Notes under the pieces: generated by a model
Databases searched by the model: none
Told to the model about the DNA's origin: nothing
The model's input: only the letters and a program-made list of their open reading frames with translations
Translations under genes and position numbers: made by a program
Source: Erwinia aphidicola
GTDB lineage: Bacteria; Pseudomonadota; Gammaproteobacteria; Enterobacterales; Enterobacteriaceae
Assembly: GCF_024169515.1 (NCBI RefSeq)
Contig: NZ_JAMKCQ010000001.1
Location: 2,666,001-2,730,000 of the forward strand
DNA length: 64,000 nucleotides
Reading direction: 5' to 3'
In this document: positions 46,019 through 57,907 of the stretch, one piece after another
Position numbering within the stretch: the stretch's first letter is position 1
Layout of the letters: each line of letters opens with the position of its first letter

Positions 46019-47461
46019 ATGAAAAAAACCACGTTAGTATTAAGTGCCCTTGCCATGAGCATTGGGCTGGCAATGAGCCCGTTATCTGCCAGCGCTGCTG
46101 AAACCGCCTCATCTTCTACGCCCACTCAGCAGTTGCCAAGCCTGGCACCGATGCTGGAAAAAGTGATGCCGTCGGTGGTCAGTATCAATGTTGAAGGCAG
46201 CACCACGGTGCGCACGCAGCGTATGCCGCAGCAGTTCCAGCAGTTCTTCGGCGACAACTCGCCATTCTGTCAGGACGGTTCGCCGTTCCAGTCCTCACCA
46301 ATGTGTCAGGGCGGCGGGGCGGAAGGCAACGGCGGAGCAGATACCCAGCAGCAGAAATTCAAAGCGCTCGGCTCTGGCGTAGTGATTGATGCCGCTAAAG
46401 GCTATGTGGTCACCAATAACCACGTGGTAGATAACGCCACCAAAATTCAGGTGCAGCTGAGCGACGGGCGTAAATTTGACGCCAAAGTGATTGGTAAAGA
46501 TCCGCGTTCCGATATCGCACTGATTCAGCTGAAAGATGCCAAAGGTCTCACCGCGATTAAAATTGCCGATTCAGATGCGCTGCGCGTGGGTGACTACACC
46601 GTGGCGATCGGTAACCCGTACGGCCTGGGTGAAACGGTCACCTCGGGGATCGTCTCTGCGCTTGGCCGCAGCGGCCTGAATGTGGAAAACTACGAAAACT
46701 TTATCCAGACCGATGCGGCGATCAACCGCGGTAACTCCGGCGGTGCGCTGGTGAACCTGAACGGTGAGCTGATCGGGATTAATACCGCGATCCTGGCGCC
46801 AGACGGCGGCAACATCGGTATCGGCTTTGCTATCCCAAGTAACATGGTGAAAAACCTGACCGGTCAGATGGTTGAATATGGCCAGGTGAAACGCGGCGAG
46901 CTGGGGATTATGGGCACCGAGCTGAACTCTGAGCTGGCGAAAGCGATGAAGGTCGACGCGCAGCGCGGTGCATTTGTCAGCCAGGTGCTGCCTAAATCTT
47001 CCGCTGCGGAAGCGGGCATTAAAGCCGGGGACGTGATCGTTTCTCTCAACAACAAGCCAATTTCCAGCTTTGCGGCGCTGCGTGCTGAAGTCGGCTCGCT
47101 GCCGGTTGGCACCAAAATGGAGCTGGGCCTGATCCGCGACGGTAAGCCGATGAAGGTTAACGTGGCGCTGCAGCAGAGCACCGCAGCCAAGGTCGATTCC
47201 GGTACTATCTACACCGGTATTGAAGGCGCTAACCTGAGCAACTACGATGCGAAGGGAACCAAAGGCGTGAAGGTGGATAGCGTGAAGGCCGGTTCTGCGG
47301 CGGCGCGCATCGGTCTGAAGAAAGACGATGTGATCCTGGGCGTTAACCAGCAGGCAATTGCTAATCTGGGTGAGCTGCGCAAAATCCTTGATACTAAGCC
47401 ATCGGTACTGGCGCTGAATATTCAGCGTGGTGACAGCAGCATTTACCTGCTGATGCAGTAA
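46019..47461 (+). CDS. degP: Periplasmic serine endoprotease DegP (HtrA)
   Basis: Heat-induced periplasmic protease and chaperone that forms cages. The 480-residue precursor has a signal peptide (cut after ASA), the LA loop with Cys84 and Cys96, catalytic triad His135 (NNHVVDN), Asp165 (SDIALI) and Ser240 (GNSGGAL), then two PDZ domains (about 285-375 and 390-475). ATG 46019 aligns with MKKTTLVLSALA. cdaR, which follows in E. coli, is absent here. Confidence 0.98.
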   Translation: MKKTTLVLSALAMSIGLAMSPLSASAAETASSSTPTQQLPSLAPMLEKVMPSVVSINVEGSTTVRTQRMPQQFQQFFGDNSPFCQDGSPFQSSPMCQGGGAEGNGGADTQQQKFKALGSGVVIDAAKGYVVTNNHVVDNATKIQVQLSDGRKFDAKVIGKDPRSDIALIQLKDAKGLTAIKIADSDALRVGDYTVAIGNPYGLGETVTSGIVSALGRSGLNVENYENFIQTDAAINRGNSGGALVNLNGELIGINTAILAPDGGNIGIGFAIPSNMVKNLTGQMVEYGQVKRGELGIMGTELNSELAKAMKVDAQRGAFVSQVLPKSSAAEAGIKAGDVIVSLNNKPISSFAALRAEVGSLPVGTKMELGLIRDGKPMKVNVALQQSTAAKVDSGTIYTGIEGANLSNYDAKGTKGVKVDSVKAGSAAARIGLKKDDVILGVNQQAIANLGELRKILDTKPSVLALNIQRGDSSIYLLMQ

Positions 47462-47473
47462 ATGATGTCGAAA

Positions 47474-47603
47474 AGGGCGGACCGAAAAAGAGGGGCCGCC
47501 CCTACACAGGATTGTAAATATGATAAGGGCGGACCGAAAAAGAGGGTCCGCCCTTACAATGGACTATAAACGTAGGGGGTGACCTTCTTTTCCGGTCACC
47601 CCT
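47474..47603. repeat. Three REP-like hairpins between degP and yaeH
   Basis: AGGGCGGACC/GGCCGCCCCT (47474-47502), AAGGGCGGACC/GGTCCGCCCTT (47525-47555, perfect 11 bp) and GGGGTGACC/GGTCACCCC (about 47574-47603). All have short A- or T-rich loops. The first two share most of their sequence yet differ by paired changes in the stem. Confidence 0.75.
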
Positions 47604-47611
47604 TATTTATT

Positions 47612-48004
47612 TTAACGACCGTTGCGGGTCAGTTTATCCAGGTCTGATTCAATTTCTGCGATCTTATTAGAAACAACGCTTTCCAGATGACGCAGGTCGT
47701 CGAGAATTTTACGTTTCAGATCGACTTCTACCTGATCGCGCTGGCAAATCTGATCCAGTTCGTCAATCACATAGCGCAGATTAGGGCTAATTTCCTGCAC
47801 TTCTTTGTAACCCTGGCTGGCATTATCAGCCACCACAGTTTTACGCTGACGCGGATATTTAAATTTCACGCTTTTGGCAAAGAACTCGCCTTTGTCTTTG
47901 CGGAAATAGATTTTCAGGATGTCGTTGTTCGCTTCCTGACGCAGGCTGTAACGGTCGATATCTTCCGGCGTTGCAATGCCCAGACCTTTCAAATTATCGT
48001 ACAT
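47612..48004 (-). CDS. yaeH: UPF0325 family protein YaeH
   Basis: Conserved enterobacterial protein of unknown function. The 130 residues match E. coli YaeH closely ([33 protein letters not shown]). The C-terminal half is strongly charged and probably helical or coiled coil ([17 protein letters not shown]). ATG 48004 has AAGGAAAATGCT upstream. Confidence 0.95.
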   Translation of the reverse strand: MYDNLKGLGIATPEDIDRYSLRQEANNDILKIYFRKDKGEFFAKSVKFKYPRQRKTVVADNASQGYKEVQEISPNLRYVIDELDQICQRDQVEVDLKRKILDDLRHLESVVSNKIAEIESDLDKLTRNGR

Positions 48005-48236
48005 AGCATTTTCCTTTAAGGAGACACTCGATCCAGATGCGATCAATGTAGTCGCTATCCGAAAAACGGAAAAGGATCGGTTAATTTAAGAACAGGATTT
48101 TTCTGGCGCGGATTATGGCTCAGATTGTGCGCAATAGCATCACTTGTTTCGCGGCGTGAAAGAGGTAGTTCGCAGAAGAAACGTAAAGTTAACGTTACAG
48201 GAGAGGGCGGGCCGCCGTGGCAGCCCGCAGACGAGA

Positions 48237-49061
48237 TTAGTCGATGGTACGCAGCAGTTCGTTGATGCCGGTTTTGCCGAGGGTTTTGGCGTCAACCTTT
48301 TTCACAATCACCGCACAGTACAGGCTGTAGGTACCGTCTTTGGATGGCAGGTTGCCGGAAACCACTACTGAACCCGCCGGAACGCGACCGAAGTGGACTT
48401 CGCCGGTTTCGCGGTCAAAGATTTTGGTGCTCTGGCCGATATAAACGCCCATTGAGATCACCGAGCCTTCTTCCACGATCACGCCTTCTACGATCTCAGA
48501 ACGGGCGCCGATAAAGCAGTTGTCTTCGATGATTGTCGGGTTGGCCTGCAGAGGTTCCAGTACGCCACCGATGCCCACGCCGCCGGACAGGTGCACGTTT
48601 TTACCAATCTGCGCACAGGAGCCCACGGTCGCCCAGGTATCCACCATCGAGCCTTCATCAACATAGGCACCAATGTTGACGTAAGAAGGCATCAGCACGG
48701 TGTTACGGGCGATAAATGCACCCTGACGCACCGCGGCAGGTGGCACCACGCGGAAGCCCTCTTTCTTAAAGCGCGCTTCGTCATAGTCGGCGAATTTCAT
48801 CGGGACTTTGTCGTAGTAGCGGCTTTCAGCGCCTTCCATTACCTGATTGTCATTGATGCGGAAAGAGAGCAGCACCGCTTTCTTCAGCCACTGGTGAGTC
48901 ACCCACTGACCGTCGATCTTCTCAGCCACGCGCAGGGCACCGCTGTCGAGCAGGGCAATAACCTGGTTAACCGCTTCACGGGTAACGGTATCCGCGTTGG
49001 CTGGGGTAATGTCCGCACGGCGCTCGAAAGCAGCCTCAATAACACTCTGTAACTGTTGCAT
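48237..49061 (-). CDS. dapD: Tetrahydrodipicolinate N-succinyltransferase
   Basis: Succinylates tetrahydrodipicolinate in the lysine and meso-DAP pathway. The 274 residues equal E. coli; the central part is a left-handed beta helix with hexapeptide repeats ([20 protein letters not shown], then [19 protein letters not shown]). AGGAAGAGACTAACT precedes the ATG. It lies downstream of glnD in the usual order. Confidence 0.98.
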   Translation of the reverse strand: MQQLQSVIEAAFERRADITPANADTVTREAVNQVIALLDSGALRVAEKIDGQWVTHQWLKKAVLLSFRINDNQVMEGAESRYYDKVPMKFADYDEARFKKEGFRVVPPAAVRQGAFIARNTVLMPSYVNIGAYVDEGSMVDTWATVGSCAQIGKNVHLSGGVGIGGVLEPLQANPTIIEDNCFIGARSEIVEGVIVEEGSVISMGVYIGQSTKIFDRETGEVHFGRVPAGSVVVSGNLPSKDGTYSLYCAVIVKKVDAKTLGKTGINELLRTID

Positions 49062-49157
49062 AGTTAGTCTCTTCCTGGTTTTGCCGACGCATATTCAACG
49101 AAAACGATTCCGCTGCGGCAGAATCACGCGCTGGCACTGATAAAAAGTAAATCTGGG

Positions 49158-51815
49158 TCACACTTTATCGTTTGGATTAAGGGCCTCTGTCAACCGTTGT
49201 TGCAGCACTTCGCGCAAATCTGCGTCTAATGCCCGACGATCGCTGTTGGCGAGGATAAATAAATCCTCGACGCGTTCACCGATGGTGCTGATGCGCGCGC
49301 CGTGCAGCGACACGTTTAAGTCGGCAAACACTTCGCCAACGCGTGCCAGTAACCCGGGCTGATCGAGCGCCACTAATTCCAGATACGTTCGTCTGTCAGT
49401 GTGTGTGGGTAAGAAATTCACCGCGGTATCAACGCTAAAATGCTTCAACCTTGCCGACTGTCGGCGCATGCGCGGCGGCTGCCAGTGAGTTTGACAGATC
49501 GCCTGCTCCAGCGCCTGGCGGATCATCTCATGGCGATCCGGCGCCAGCGGGCTACCGTCCGGCTCCAGCACGATAAAGGTATCCATTGCCATGCCGTCGC
49601 GGCTGGTAAAGATCTGCGCATCGTGGACGCTGAGGTTACGGCGATCCAGCTCCCCGGCTACGGTGGCAAACAGGTAGGGACGATCCGGGCTCCAGATAAA
49701 GATCTCGGTGCCGCCGCGTGTCGCCTGCGGGCTGACGAGCATCAGCGGCTTGCTGAGGTCGTGATTCATCAGGTGGCGCGCATGCCAGGCCAGCTGGTTA
49801 GGCGTGTGGCGCAGGAAATAGTCTGCGCGGCAGCGGCCCCAGATACGGTGCAGGGCCTCTTCATCGATGTTGTCCATACGCAGCAGCGCCAGCGCCTGCA
49901 GGCGGTGATGGCGCACGCGCTCGCGCAGGTCGGGGCTGTTCTCCATGCCGCGCCGCAGCTGCTTCTCGGTGGCGAAGAACAGTTCGCGTATCAGGCTCTG
50001 CTTCCAGCTGTTCCACAGCGTTTCATTGGTGGCGCAGATATCGGCCACCGTCAGGCACACCAGGTAACGCAGGCGACTTTCGTTCTGCATCACTTCGGCG
50101 AACTGCTGGATCTCGGTCGGGTCCTGAATATCGCGGCGCTGGGCGGTCACCGACATCAGCAGGTGGTGGCGCACCAGCCAGGCAACCAGCTGGGTTTCGC
50201 GTGAGTTGAGGCCGTGCATTTCGGCGAACTCCAGCGCGTCCTGCGCGCCGAGGATCGAGTGGTCGCCGCCGCGCCCTTTGGCGATATCGTGGAACAGTGC
50301 CGCCATCAGCAGCAGCTCCAGCTGCGGCAGGCGCGGCCACAGCTCCACGCACAGCGGATGGCGCGGGCGGGTGCGTTCGTCGGCAAAGCTTTCCAGCTTT
50401 TGCAGCACGCGAATGGTATGTTCATCAACGGTATAGGCATGGAACAGGTCAAACTGCATCTGGCCGACGATGTTGCTCCACTGCGGCATATAGGCCCACA
50501 GCACGCTGTGGCGATGCATCGGCACCAGTGCCCGGCTCACCGCGCCTGGGTGCCGCAGGATCGACAGGAACAGCTCGCGCGCCTGCGGGATGGTACAGAG
50601 CGGCTGCTTCAGATTGCGGCGCGCGTGGCGCAGATGGCGCAGGGTGGTGGAGTAAATACCGGTAATTTTTGGCGTGCGCACCATCGCCCAGAACATGCGC
50701 ATGATCGCTTCCGGCTGCCGGGCGAACAGGGTCTCATCCCGCAGGTCAATCAGGGTGCCGCGCAGCTGGAACTCTTCATCCATCGGCCGCGGTTTCTCGT
50801 CGGTGCCAAGCGCGAGGATCGCCTCATCAAACAGCTGCAGCAGCATCTGGTTGAGCTCACCCACGCGGCGCGTGACGCGGAAAAAGTCCTTCATCATGTG
50901 CTCGACCGGTTCGTTGACGTCACCCTGATAGTTCAGACGCTGGGCCACGTTGAGCTGGCGGTCGAACAGCAGGCGGTTGTCGTAGCGGGTGAGGGTGAGG
51001 TGCAGGGCGAAGCGAATACGCCACAGCATGCTCTGGCATTCGTTGAGTTCATTGCGCTCGGCTTCGGTCAGGAAACCAAAGCCGACCATATCGTCCATCG
51101 ACGTGGCGCCGAAGTGGCGGCGGGCGACCCATAACAGCGTGTGGATATCGCGCAGGCCACCGGGGCTGCTTTTGATATCCGGCTCCAGGTTGTAGCTGGT
51201 GCCGTGGTAGCGCTGGTGGCGATCCTGCTGCTCTTCGATTTTGGCGGCGAAGAAGCGGTCAGAAGGCCAGAAGCCATCGCTGAAAATGTTCTTCTGCAGC
51301 TCAAGGAATAGCGCGAGGTCGCCGGTCAGCATGCGCGATTCAATCAGGTTGGTGGCGACGGTAAGGTCGGATAACCCCTCCAGCAGGCACTCTTCCAGCG
51401 TGCGCACGCTGTGGCCAACTTCCAGCTTCAGGTCCCACATCAGGGTGAGCAGATCGCTGGTGCGCTGGGCATCTTCATCGGACAGCGGTTTGCGGCTGAG
51501 GATCAGCACGTCAATATCGGAGAGCGGGTGCAGCTCGCCACGGCCATAGCCGCCAACGGCGACCAGCGCGACGCCCTCTTTTTCCGGGAAGCCATAGAAG
51601 CGCCACAGCCGCCGCAGCAGGCGGTCAATAAACAGGGTGCGCGCATCGATCAGGCTCTCCACATCCTGCCCGGCGTCGAACGCGGCGGCCAGATGCTGCT
51701 GGAAAACATCAAGGTGATGCTTCAGCGTGTCGCGATTCAGCTCGCGGTCTTCCCAGCGTCGCGGCGCTTTGGTGAGCTTTTTCAGGATGCTGGCTTCAGT
51801 TACATCTTTATTCAT
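49158..51815 (-). CDS. glnD: Bifunctional uridylyltransferase/uridylyl-removing enzyme GlnD
   Basis: Senses glutamine and modifies PII proteins, the top of nitrogen control. The 885 residues contain the nucleotidyltransferase domain ([19 protein letters not shown]), an HD domain for deuridylylation ([14 protein letters not shown] near 510-525) and two C-terminal ACT domains that bind glutamine. The start follows GGGGCGGTGAA. It is preceded by a terminator that separates it from map. Confidence 0.98.
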   Translation of the reverse strand: MNKDVTEASILKKLTKAPRRWEDRELNRDTLKHHLDVFQQHLAAAFDAGQDVESLIDARTLFIDRLLRRLWRFYGFPEKEGVALVAVGGYGRGELHPLSDIDVLILSRKPLSDEDAQRTSDLLTLMWDLKLEVGHSVRTLEECLLEGLSDLTVATNLIESRMLTGDLALFLELQKNIFSDGFWPSDRFFAAKIEEQQDRHQRYHGTSYNLEPDIKSSPGGLRDIHTLLWVARRHFGATSMDDMVGFGFLTEAERNELNECQSMLWRIRFALHLTLTRYDNRLLFDRQLNVAQRLNYQGDVNEPVEHMMKDFFRVTRRVGELNQMLLQLFDEAILALGTDEKPRPMDEEFQLRGTLIDLRDETLFARQPEAIMRMFWAMVRTPKITGIYSTTLRHLRHARRNLKQPLCTIPQARELFLSILRHPGAVSRALVPMHRHSVLWAYMPQWSNIVGQMQFDLFHAYTVDEHTIRVLQKLESFADERTRPRHPLCVELWPRLPQLELLLMAALFHDIAKGRGGDHSILGAQDALEFAEMHGLNSRETQLVAWLVRHHLLMSVTAQRRDIQDPTEIQQFAEVMQNESRLRYLVCLTVADICATNETLWNSWKQSLIRELFFATEKQLRRGMENSPDLRERVRHHRLQALALLRMDNIDEEALHRIWGRCRADYFLRHTPNQLAWHARHLMNHDLSKPLMLVSPQATRGGTEIFIWSPDRPYLFATVAGELDRRNLSVHDAQIFTSRDGMAMDTFIVLEPDGSPLAPDRHEMIRQALEQAICQTHWQPPRMRRQSARLKHFSVDTAVNFLPTHTDRRTYLELVALDQPGLLARVGEVFADLNVSLHGARISTIGERVEDLFILANSDRRALDADLREVLQQRLTEALNPNDKV

Positions 51816-51833
51816 TTCACCGCCCCTAAGACA

Positions 51834-51857
51834 TAAAAAAACCGGCTTGCGCCGGCC
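51834..51857 (-). terminator. map terminator
   Basis: Minus strand: GCCGGCGCAAGCCGG followed by seven T, between map and glnD. Confidence 0.85.
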
Positions 51858-51872
51858 TGGTACTCTGCATGC

Positions 51873-51901
51873 GGGCTGACCAAAAAATAAGATCAGCCCC
51901 T
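51873..51901. repeat. REP-like hairpin between map and glnD
   Basis: GGGCTGACC, A-rich loop, ATCAGCCCC, followed by TAC. It has the same architecture as the hairpin after cueO. Confidence 0.7.
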
Positions 51902-51909
51902 ACACCGAA

Positions 51910-52704
51910 TCAATCCTCGTGCGTCAGTATCGCCGGGATGGTGTCGTCTTTGCGCAGCGTCATTATTTCGCAGCCGTTTTCCGTTACCACAATAGTGTGT
52001 TCGTACTGTGCGGACAAGCTGCGATCTTTGGTTTTTACGGTCCAGCCATCTTTCATGCTGCGGATGCGGTAATCACCGGCGTTGACCATCGGTTCGATGG
52101 TAAAGGCCATACCGGCCTGCAGCACCACACCGCCGTCATCCGCGTCGTAGTGCAGTACCTGCGGCTCTTCGTGGAAGCCTTTACCGATGCCGTGGCCGCA
52201 GTACTCACGCACCACCGAGAAGTCCTGCGCCTCTACAAACTTCTGGATCTCACGACCGATGGTGCGCAGGCGGATACCCGGCTTCACCATACGCAGGGCC
52301 AGGTAGAGGCTCTCCTGGGTGACGCGGCACAGGCGCTCGCCCTGAATCGTGGGTTTACCCACGATAAACATGGTTGAGGTATCGCCGTGATACTCATCTT
52401 TGATCACGGTGACGTCGATATTGACGATGTCGCCGTCCTTGAGAATTTTGTCGTCGCTCGGAATACCGTGGCACACCACTTCATTGACCGAAATGCAGAC
52501 GGATTTCGGGAAGCCGTGATAGCCGAGGCTGGCGGAGACCGCATGCTGTTTATTAACGATGTGATCGTGGCAGATACGGTCCAGCTCACCGGTGCTGACG
52601 CCAGGCTTGACGTGCTCTTCAATCATCTCAAGCACTTCAGCCGCCAGGCGACCGGCAACGCGCATTTTTTCGATTTCTTCAGGGGTTTTAATTGAGATAG
52701 CCAT
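51910..52704 (-). CDS. map: Methionine aminopeptidase
   Basis: Removes initiator methionine; essential. The 264 residues place the metal ligands as in E. coli: Asp97, Asp108, His171, Glu204, then Glu235. It is divergent from rpsB. Confidence 0.98.
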   Translation of the reverse strand: MAISIKTPEEIEKMRVAGRLAAEVLEMIEEHVKPGVSTGELDRICHDHIVNKQHAVSASLGYHGFPKSVCISVNEVVCHGIPSDDKILKDGDIVNIDVTVIKDEYHGDTSTMFIVGKPTIQGERLCRVTQESLYLALRMVKPGIRLRTIGREIQKFVEAQDFSVVREYCGHGIGKGFHEEPQVLHYDADDGGVVLQAGMAFTIEPMVNAGDYRIRSMKDGWTVKTKDRSLSAQYEHTIVVTENGCEIMTLRKDDTIPAILTHED

Positions 52705-52860
52705 TCATTCGGTCCACATTTGTCGTCATTGTCGACAATAATATAAAGAAAGTGCTGCAATGGTATCAGCCTGCCCCGACGCTGCCAATTGCAGTTTGTG
52801 GTCTCAGCCATGCTGTGGCCTGCGGCAGTCATTTAATTCGGGCCGCAAGGGTAACAATTG

Positions 52861-52890
52861 TTGGCTACAGCTGCGGCTTTATGGTATAAA
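52861..52890 (+). promoter_or_regulatory. rpsB promoter with GC-rich discriminator
   Basis: TTGGCT (52861-52866), 18 nt, TATAAA (52885-52890), then GCGCGCC before the likely start site. A GC-rich discriminator is typical of promoters repressed by ppGpp and DksA. Confidence 0.7.
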
Positions 52891-52897
52891 GCGCGCC

Positions 52898-53805
<908 letters not shown>

Positions 53806-53852
53806 TAAGGCTTGCTCTGTTAAGAGCCCTTAAAAATCAGATGTGAATCTGT

Positions 53853-53882
53853 AAGGGGCCTTTGTGGCCCCTTTATTTTTTC
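53853..53882 (+). terminator. rpsB-tsf intercistronic terminator
   Basis: AAGGGGCC, TTTGT, GGCCCCTT, TATTTTTT. In E. coli a similar hairpin reduces read-through into tsf. Confidence 0.88.
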
Positions 53883-53976
53883 GAGTTCGCTTTGCTGAAA
53901 GAAAATTCAGCGGGGCAGAATGTTTCCCGTTAAGGCTTCTGTAATTGCAGATGCTGAGCTAACCGAGGATTAGAGA

Positions 53977-54828
53977 ATGGCTGATATTACCGCTGCTCTG
54001 GTAAAAGAACTGCGCGAGCGCACTGGCGCTGGCATGATGGATTGTAAGAAAGCGCTGACTGAAGCCAATGGCGACATCGAGCTGGCCATTGAGAACATGC
54101 GTAAATCTGGCGCAATCAAAGCGGCTAAGAAAGCAGGCAACGTGGCTGCTGACGGCGTGATCAAAACCAAAATCGAAGGCAACTACGGTGTGATTCTGGA
54201 AGTTAACTGCCAGACTGACTTCGTTGCTAAAGATGCTGGTTTCCAGGCATTCGCTGACAAAGTGCTGGACGCGGCTGTTGCCGGTAAAATCACTGATGTT
54301 GAAGTGCTGAAAGCCCAGTTCGAAGAAGAGCGTGTTGCACTGGTTGCTAAAATCGGTGAGAACATCAACATTCGTCGCGTTGCAAGCCTGGAAGGCGACC
54401 TGCTGGGTACCTACCTGCACGGCGCGCGTATCGGCGTTCTGATTGCCGCTACCAATGCTGATGAAGAGCTGGTTAAGCAGCTGGCTATGCACGTTGCCGC
54501 GAGCAAGCCAGAATTCGTTAAGCCAGAAGACGTGTCTGCTGAAGTGGTAGAGAAAGAGTACCAGGTTCAGCTGGACATCGCGATGCAGTCTGGTAAGCCA
54601 AAAGAGATCGCAGAGAAAATGGTTGAAGGCCGCATGAAGAAATTCACCGGTGAAGTTTCTCTGACTGGCCAGCCTTTCGTTATTGACCCATCAAAAACTG
54701 TGGGTCAGGCACTGAAAGAGAAAAATGCAGACGTCACTAACTTCATCCGCTTCGAAGTGGGTGAAGGCATTGAGAAAGCTGAGACCGATTTCGCAGCAGA
54801 AGTTGCGGCGATGTCCAAGCAGTCTTAA
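53977..54828 (+). CDS. tsf: Elongation factor Ts
   Basis: Nucleotide exchange factor for EF-Tu. The 283 residues have the N-terminal UBA-like domain ([21 protein letters not shown], split as [15 protein letters not shown] and [12 protein letters not shown]) and the core TDFVAKD contacts with EF-Tu. It is second gene of rpsB-tsf, with strongly biased codons and its own strong terminator. Confidence 0.99.
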   Translation: MADITAALVKELRERTGAGMMDCKKALTEANGDIELAIENMRKSGAIKAAKKAGNVAADGVIKTKIEGNYGVILEVNCQTDFVAKDAGFQAFADKVLDAAVAGKITDVEVLKAQFEEERVALVAKIGENINIRRVASLEGDLLGTYLHGARIGVLIAATNADEELVKQLAMHVAASKPEFVKPEDVSAEVVEKEYQVQLDIAMQSGKPKEIAEKMVEGRMKKFTGEVSLTGQPFVIDPSKTVGQALKEKNADVTNFIRFEVGEGIEKAETDFAAEVAAMSKQS

Positions 54829-54836
54829 TTGCTCTA

Positions 54837-54866
54837 AAAGAACCGCCAAACGGCGGTTCTTTTTTG
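54837..54866 (+). terminator. tsf terminator
   Basis: AAAAGAACCGCC, AAA, GGCGGTTCTTTTTT. Confidence 0.93.
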
Positions 54867-54982
54867 CCTGTCTTTCGACAGCGCATTTTCAGTCTCATCC
54901 CAATAGCATTTCTCTGGCGCTTTTAGGATGATACCGCACACAGTCAACACCCCTTTTCGACATAGCTTCCAGGAAAAAAACC

Positions 54983-55708
54983 ATGGCGACCAATGCAAAA
55001 CCTGTATATCAACGTATTCTTCTGAAACTGAGTGGCGAAGCCCTGCAAGGCGCTGAAGGCTTTGGCATCGATGCCAGCGTGCTGGATCGCATGGCTCAGG
55101 AAGTCAAAGAACTGGTAGAGCTGGGCATTCAGGTAGGTGTGGTGATCGGTGGTGGTAATCTGTTCCGTGGTGCTGGCTTGGCTCAGGCAGGCATGAACCG
55201 CGTTGTCGGTGACCACATGGGTATGCTGGCAACCGTGATGAATGGCCTGGCGATGCGTGATGCACTGCACCGTGCCTACGTCAATGCCCGTTTGATGTCC
55301 GCTATTCCACTGAACGGCGTGTGCGACAACTACAGCTGGGCTGAAGCCATTAGCCTGCTGCGCAACAACCGCGTGGTGATTTTCTCCGCCGGTACCGGTA
55401 ACCCATTCTTTACCACTGACTCCGCAGCCTGCCTGCGCGGCATCGAAATCGAAGCCGATGTGGTGCTGAAAGCGACCAAGGTTGACGGCGTGTACTCTGC
55501 CGACCCGGTGAAGAACCCGGATGCAACCCTGCACGAACAGCTGACCTACAGCGAAGTGCTGGAAAAAGAGCTGAAAGTGATGGATCTGGCCGCCTTTACG
55601 CTGGCTCGCGACCATTCACTGCCTATCCGCGTGTTCAATATGAACAAGCCGGGCGCACTGCGTCGCGTTGTGATGGGTGAAAAAGAAGGCACGCTGATTA
55701 CGCATTGA
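54983..55708 (+). CDS. pyrH: Uridylate kinase
   Basis: Phosphorylates UMP to UDP; hexameric, regulated by GTP and UTP. The 241 residues show the family motifs [11 protein letters not shown] at the start, [12 protein letters not shown] and [25 protein letters not shown] precedes the ATG. It is followed by frr as in E. coli. Confidence 0.98.
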   Translation: MATNAKPVYQRILLKLSGEALQGAEGFGIDASVLDRMAQEVKELVELGIQVGVVIGGGNLFRGAGLAQAGMNRVVGDHMGMLATVMNGLAMRDALHRAYVNARLMSAIPLNGVCDNYSWAEAISLLRNNRVVIFSAGTGNPFFTTDSAACLRGIEIEADVVLKATKVDGVYSADPVKNPDATLHEQLTYSEVLEKELKVMDLAAFTLARDHSLPIRVFNMNKPGALRRVVMGEKEGTLITH

Positions 55709-55827
55709 TATCAGTCTGCGGTTAAAATAAGGTATATTCTGCCTGTCAGAACTATCTTTAAATGCATTTGAACGGCTTTCGGCACTGTCGAAAGCTGGTG
55801 GATCAAACAGAATCCAAGGGTTTCAAC

Positions 55828-56385
55828 GTGATTAACGACATCAAGAAAGATGCAGAAGTACGCATGGAAAAATGCGTAGAAGCATTCAAAAACAACATCA
55901 GCAAGATCCGTACTGGCCGTGCATCTCCGGCTATCCTCGACGGTATCATGGTTGATTACTACGGTTCTGCTACTCCGCTGCGCCAGCTGGCAAGCGTCAC
56001 GGTAGAAGACTCCCGCACGCTGAAAATCAACGTGTTTGACCGTTCTATCAGCAACGCAGTTGAAAAAGCGATCATGTCTTCCGACCTGGGCCTGAACCCA
56101 ATGTCAGCGGGCACCGATATTCGCGTTCCGCTGCCAGCGCTGACCGAAGAGCGTCGTAAAGATCTGATCAAGATCGTGCGCGGCGAAGCCGAGCAGGGCC
56201 GCGTATCCGTGCGTAACGTGCGTCGTGATGCTAACGACAAAGTGAAAGCGCTGCTGAAAGACAAAGAGATCAGTGAAGACGACGATCGTCGCTCACAGGA
56301 AGAGATCCAGAAAATGACCGACGTCGGTATCAAGAAAATTGATGCTGCGCTGGCAGAGAAAGAAGCGGAGCTGATGGACTTCTGA
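55828..56385 (+). CDS. frr: Ribosome recycling factor
   Basis: Splits post-termination ribosomes together with EF-G. The 185 residues match E. coli in length and in [13 protein letters not shown] and [13 protein letters not shown]. The start is GTG 55828, with AAGGG 8 nt upstream; the open frame to 55762 is not conserved. Confidence 0.98.
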   Translation: MINDIKKDAEVRMEKCVEAFKNNISKIRTGRASPAILDGIMVDYYGSATPLRQLASVTVEDSRTLKINVFDRSISNAVEKAIMSSDLGLNPMSAGTDIRVPLPALTEERRKDLIKIVRGEAEQGRVSVRNVRRDANDKVKALLKDKEISEDDDRRSQEEIQKMTDVGIKKIDAALAEKEAELMDF

Positions 56386-56403
56386 TCCCATCATAATCCG
56401 ATG

Positions 56404-56455
56404 AAACGCCGCACAGATTACCGTTCGTATGAAGGGTCAGTCTGGCGGCGTTTTG
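56404..56455 (+). terminator. Likely frr terminator
   Basis: AAACGCCGC and GCGGCGTTTTGCGTTT flank a long 32-nt loop. Weaker than the others. Confidence 0.55.
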
Positions 56456-56519
56456 CGTTTGTTAACTTTCCCGGCAGAGGGTGATTCTTCTCCTGAGCGG
56501 GTTTATACAGAGCAACCTC

Positions 56520-57734
56520 ATGAAGCAATTGACCATCCTTGGTTCAACCGGATCTATTGGTACCAGTACGCTCGGCGTCGTGCGCGCTAACCCCCATCTG
56601 TTCGCCATTAAAGCACTGGTTGCCGGGCGTAACGTCGAACTGATGGTTGAACAGTGCGTTGAATTTCGCCCGACTTATGCCGCGATGTCAGACAGCGGGG
56701 CGGCCGCCGCTCTGCGACTTCGTCTGAAAGAGCTCAATCTGGCGACCGAAGTCATGAGCGGCGAGCAGGCGATCTGCGATCTGGCCGCGCTGGATGATGT
56801 TGACCAGGTGATGGCGGCAATTGTCGGCGCGGCAGGATTATTGCCTACCCTGGCCGCAATCCGCGCGGGAAAACAGGTGCTGCTGGCGAATAAAGAGTCG
56901 CTTGTCACCTGCGGCCGCCTTTTTCTGGAGGCGGTGAGCGCTTCCGGCGCCCAGCTGTTGCCCATCGACAGCGAGCACAACGCCATTTTTCAGAGTTTGC
57001 CTGCTTCCCTCCAGCAGCAGTTAGGGTACGCTTCTCTGGAGGATAATGGCATTGATAGCATTATCCTCACGGGGTCAGGTGGCCCGTTTCGTGACACGCC
57101 GCTGGCTGAATTAAGCCATATGACGCCCGACCAGGCGTGTGCGCATCCTAACTGGACGATGGGGAGAAAAATCTCCGTTGATTCGGCCACCATGATGAAT
57201 AAAGGCCTGGAATATATCGAAGCCCGCTGGCTGTTTAATGCCACAGACGCCCAGATGGAAGTCATTCTGCATCCGCAGTCGGTGATCCATTCGATGGTGC
57301 GCTACCGTGATGGCAGCGTCATTGCCCAGCTCGGTTCGCCGGATATGCGTACGCCAATCGCTCATGCCATGGCCTGGCCGCAGCGCGTAAACTCAGGTGC
57401 CCAACCACTCGATTTTACGCGTATGTCGGCCATGACCTTTGCTGAACCTGATTACGCACGTTACCCCTGCCTGAAGCTGGCGATTGATGCCAGTATCAAC
57501 GGGCAGGCGGCGACCACCACGCTGAATGCGGCAAATGAGATTGCGGTGGCCGCTTTCCTCGCGTCTGAAATCCGCTTTACCGATATCGCCGCGCTGAATG
57601 TGGCGGTGCTGGAAACGCTGCAGTGTCATGAACCGCAAAGCGTTGAGGCGGTGATTGCCATTGACGGCGAGGCACGCGCAGCAGCGACAGCGCTGCTGCC
57701 ACGTTTTGCGGCAGGGCGAGTCAGCGCGTTTTAA
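56520..57734 (+). CDS. dxr: 1-deoxy-D-xylulose 5-phosphate reductoisomerase
   Basis: Second step of the MEP isoprenoid pathway, target of fosmidomycin. The 404 residues have the NADPH-binding start [18 protein letters not shown], the metal/substrate motif DSEHNAIFQ and [20 protein letters not shown] 56520 aligns with E. coli; the frame is open to 56481 without homology. It supplies the precursors used by UppS, encoded next. Confidence 0.97.
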   Translation: MKQLTILGSTGSIGTSTLGVVRANPHLFAIKALVAGRNVELMVEQCVEFRPTYAAMSDSGAAAALRLRLKELNLATEVMSGEQAICDLAALDDVDQVMAAIVGAAGLLPTLAAIRAGKQVLLANKESLVTCGRLFLEAVSASGAQLLPIDSEHNAIFQSLPASLQQQLGYASLEDNGIDSIILTGSGGPFRDTPLAELSHMTPDQACAHPNWTMGRKISVDSATMMNKGLEYIEARWLFNATDAQMEVILHPQSVIHSMVRYRDGSVIAQLGSPDMRTPIAHAMAWPQRVNSGAQPLDFTRMSAMTFAEPDYARYPCLKLAIDASINGQAATTTLNAANEIAVAAFLASEIRFTDIAALNVAVLETLQCHEPQSVEAVIAIDGEARAAATALLPRFAAGRVSAF

Positions 57735-57745
57735 CGCGCCGCCAT

Positions 57746-57774
57746 TTGTGAGCGCTGGGCGGAGGTGGTATAGT
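57746..57774 (+). promoter_or_regulatory. Candidate promoter upstream of uppS
   Basis: TTGTGA (57746-57751), 17 nt, TATAGT (57769-57774), in the 173-nt gap after dxr. Motif match only. Confidence 0.55.
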
Positions 57775-57907
57775 CTTGCCCCACCGTCCAGAGCCAGCGA
57801 CGTGATAAAGCGGATAAGCGAATCGTATTTGTACGGTTCATTTGCGCCGGGCGGGTGAGATATTTCAGAAGCCGTTGTATTTCTGAATAAGGAAATAGTT
57901 ACGCGTT

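Noticed and set aside
50214..51134. 306-codon plus-strand frame inside glnD
   Set aside because: Antisense shadow of glnD with no similarity and no start signals.
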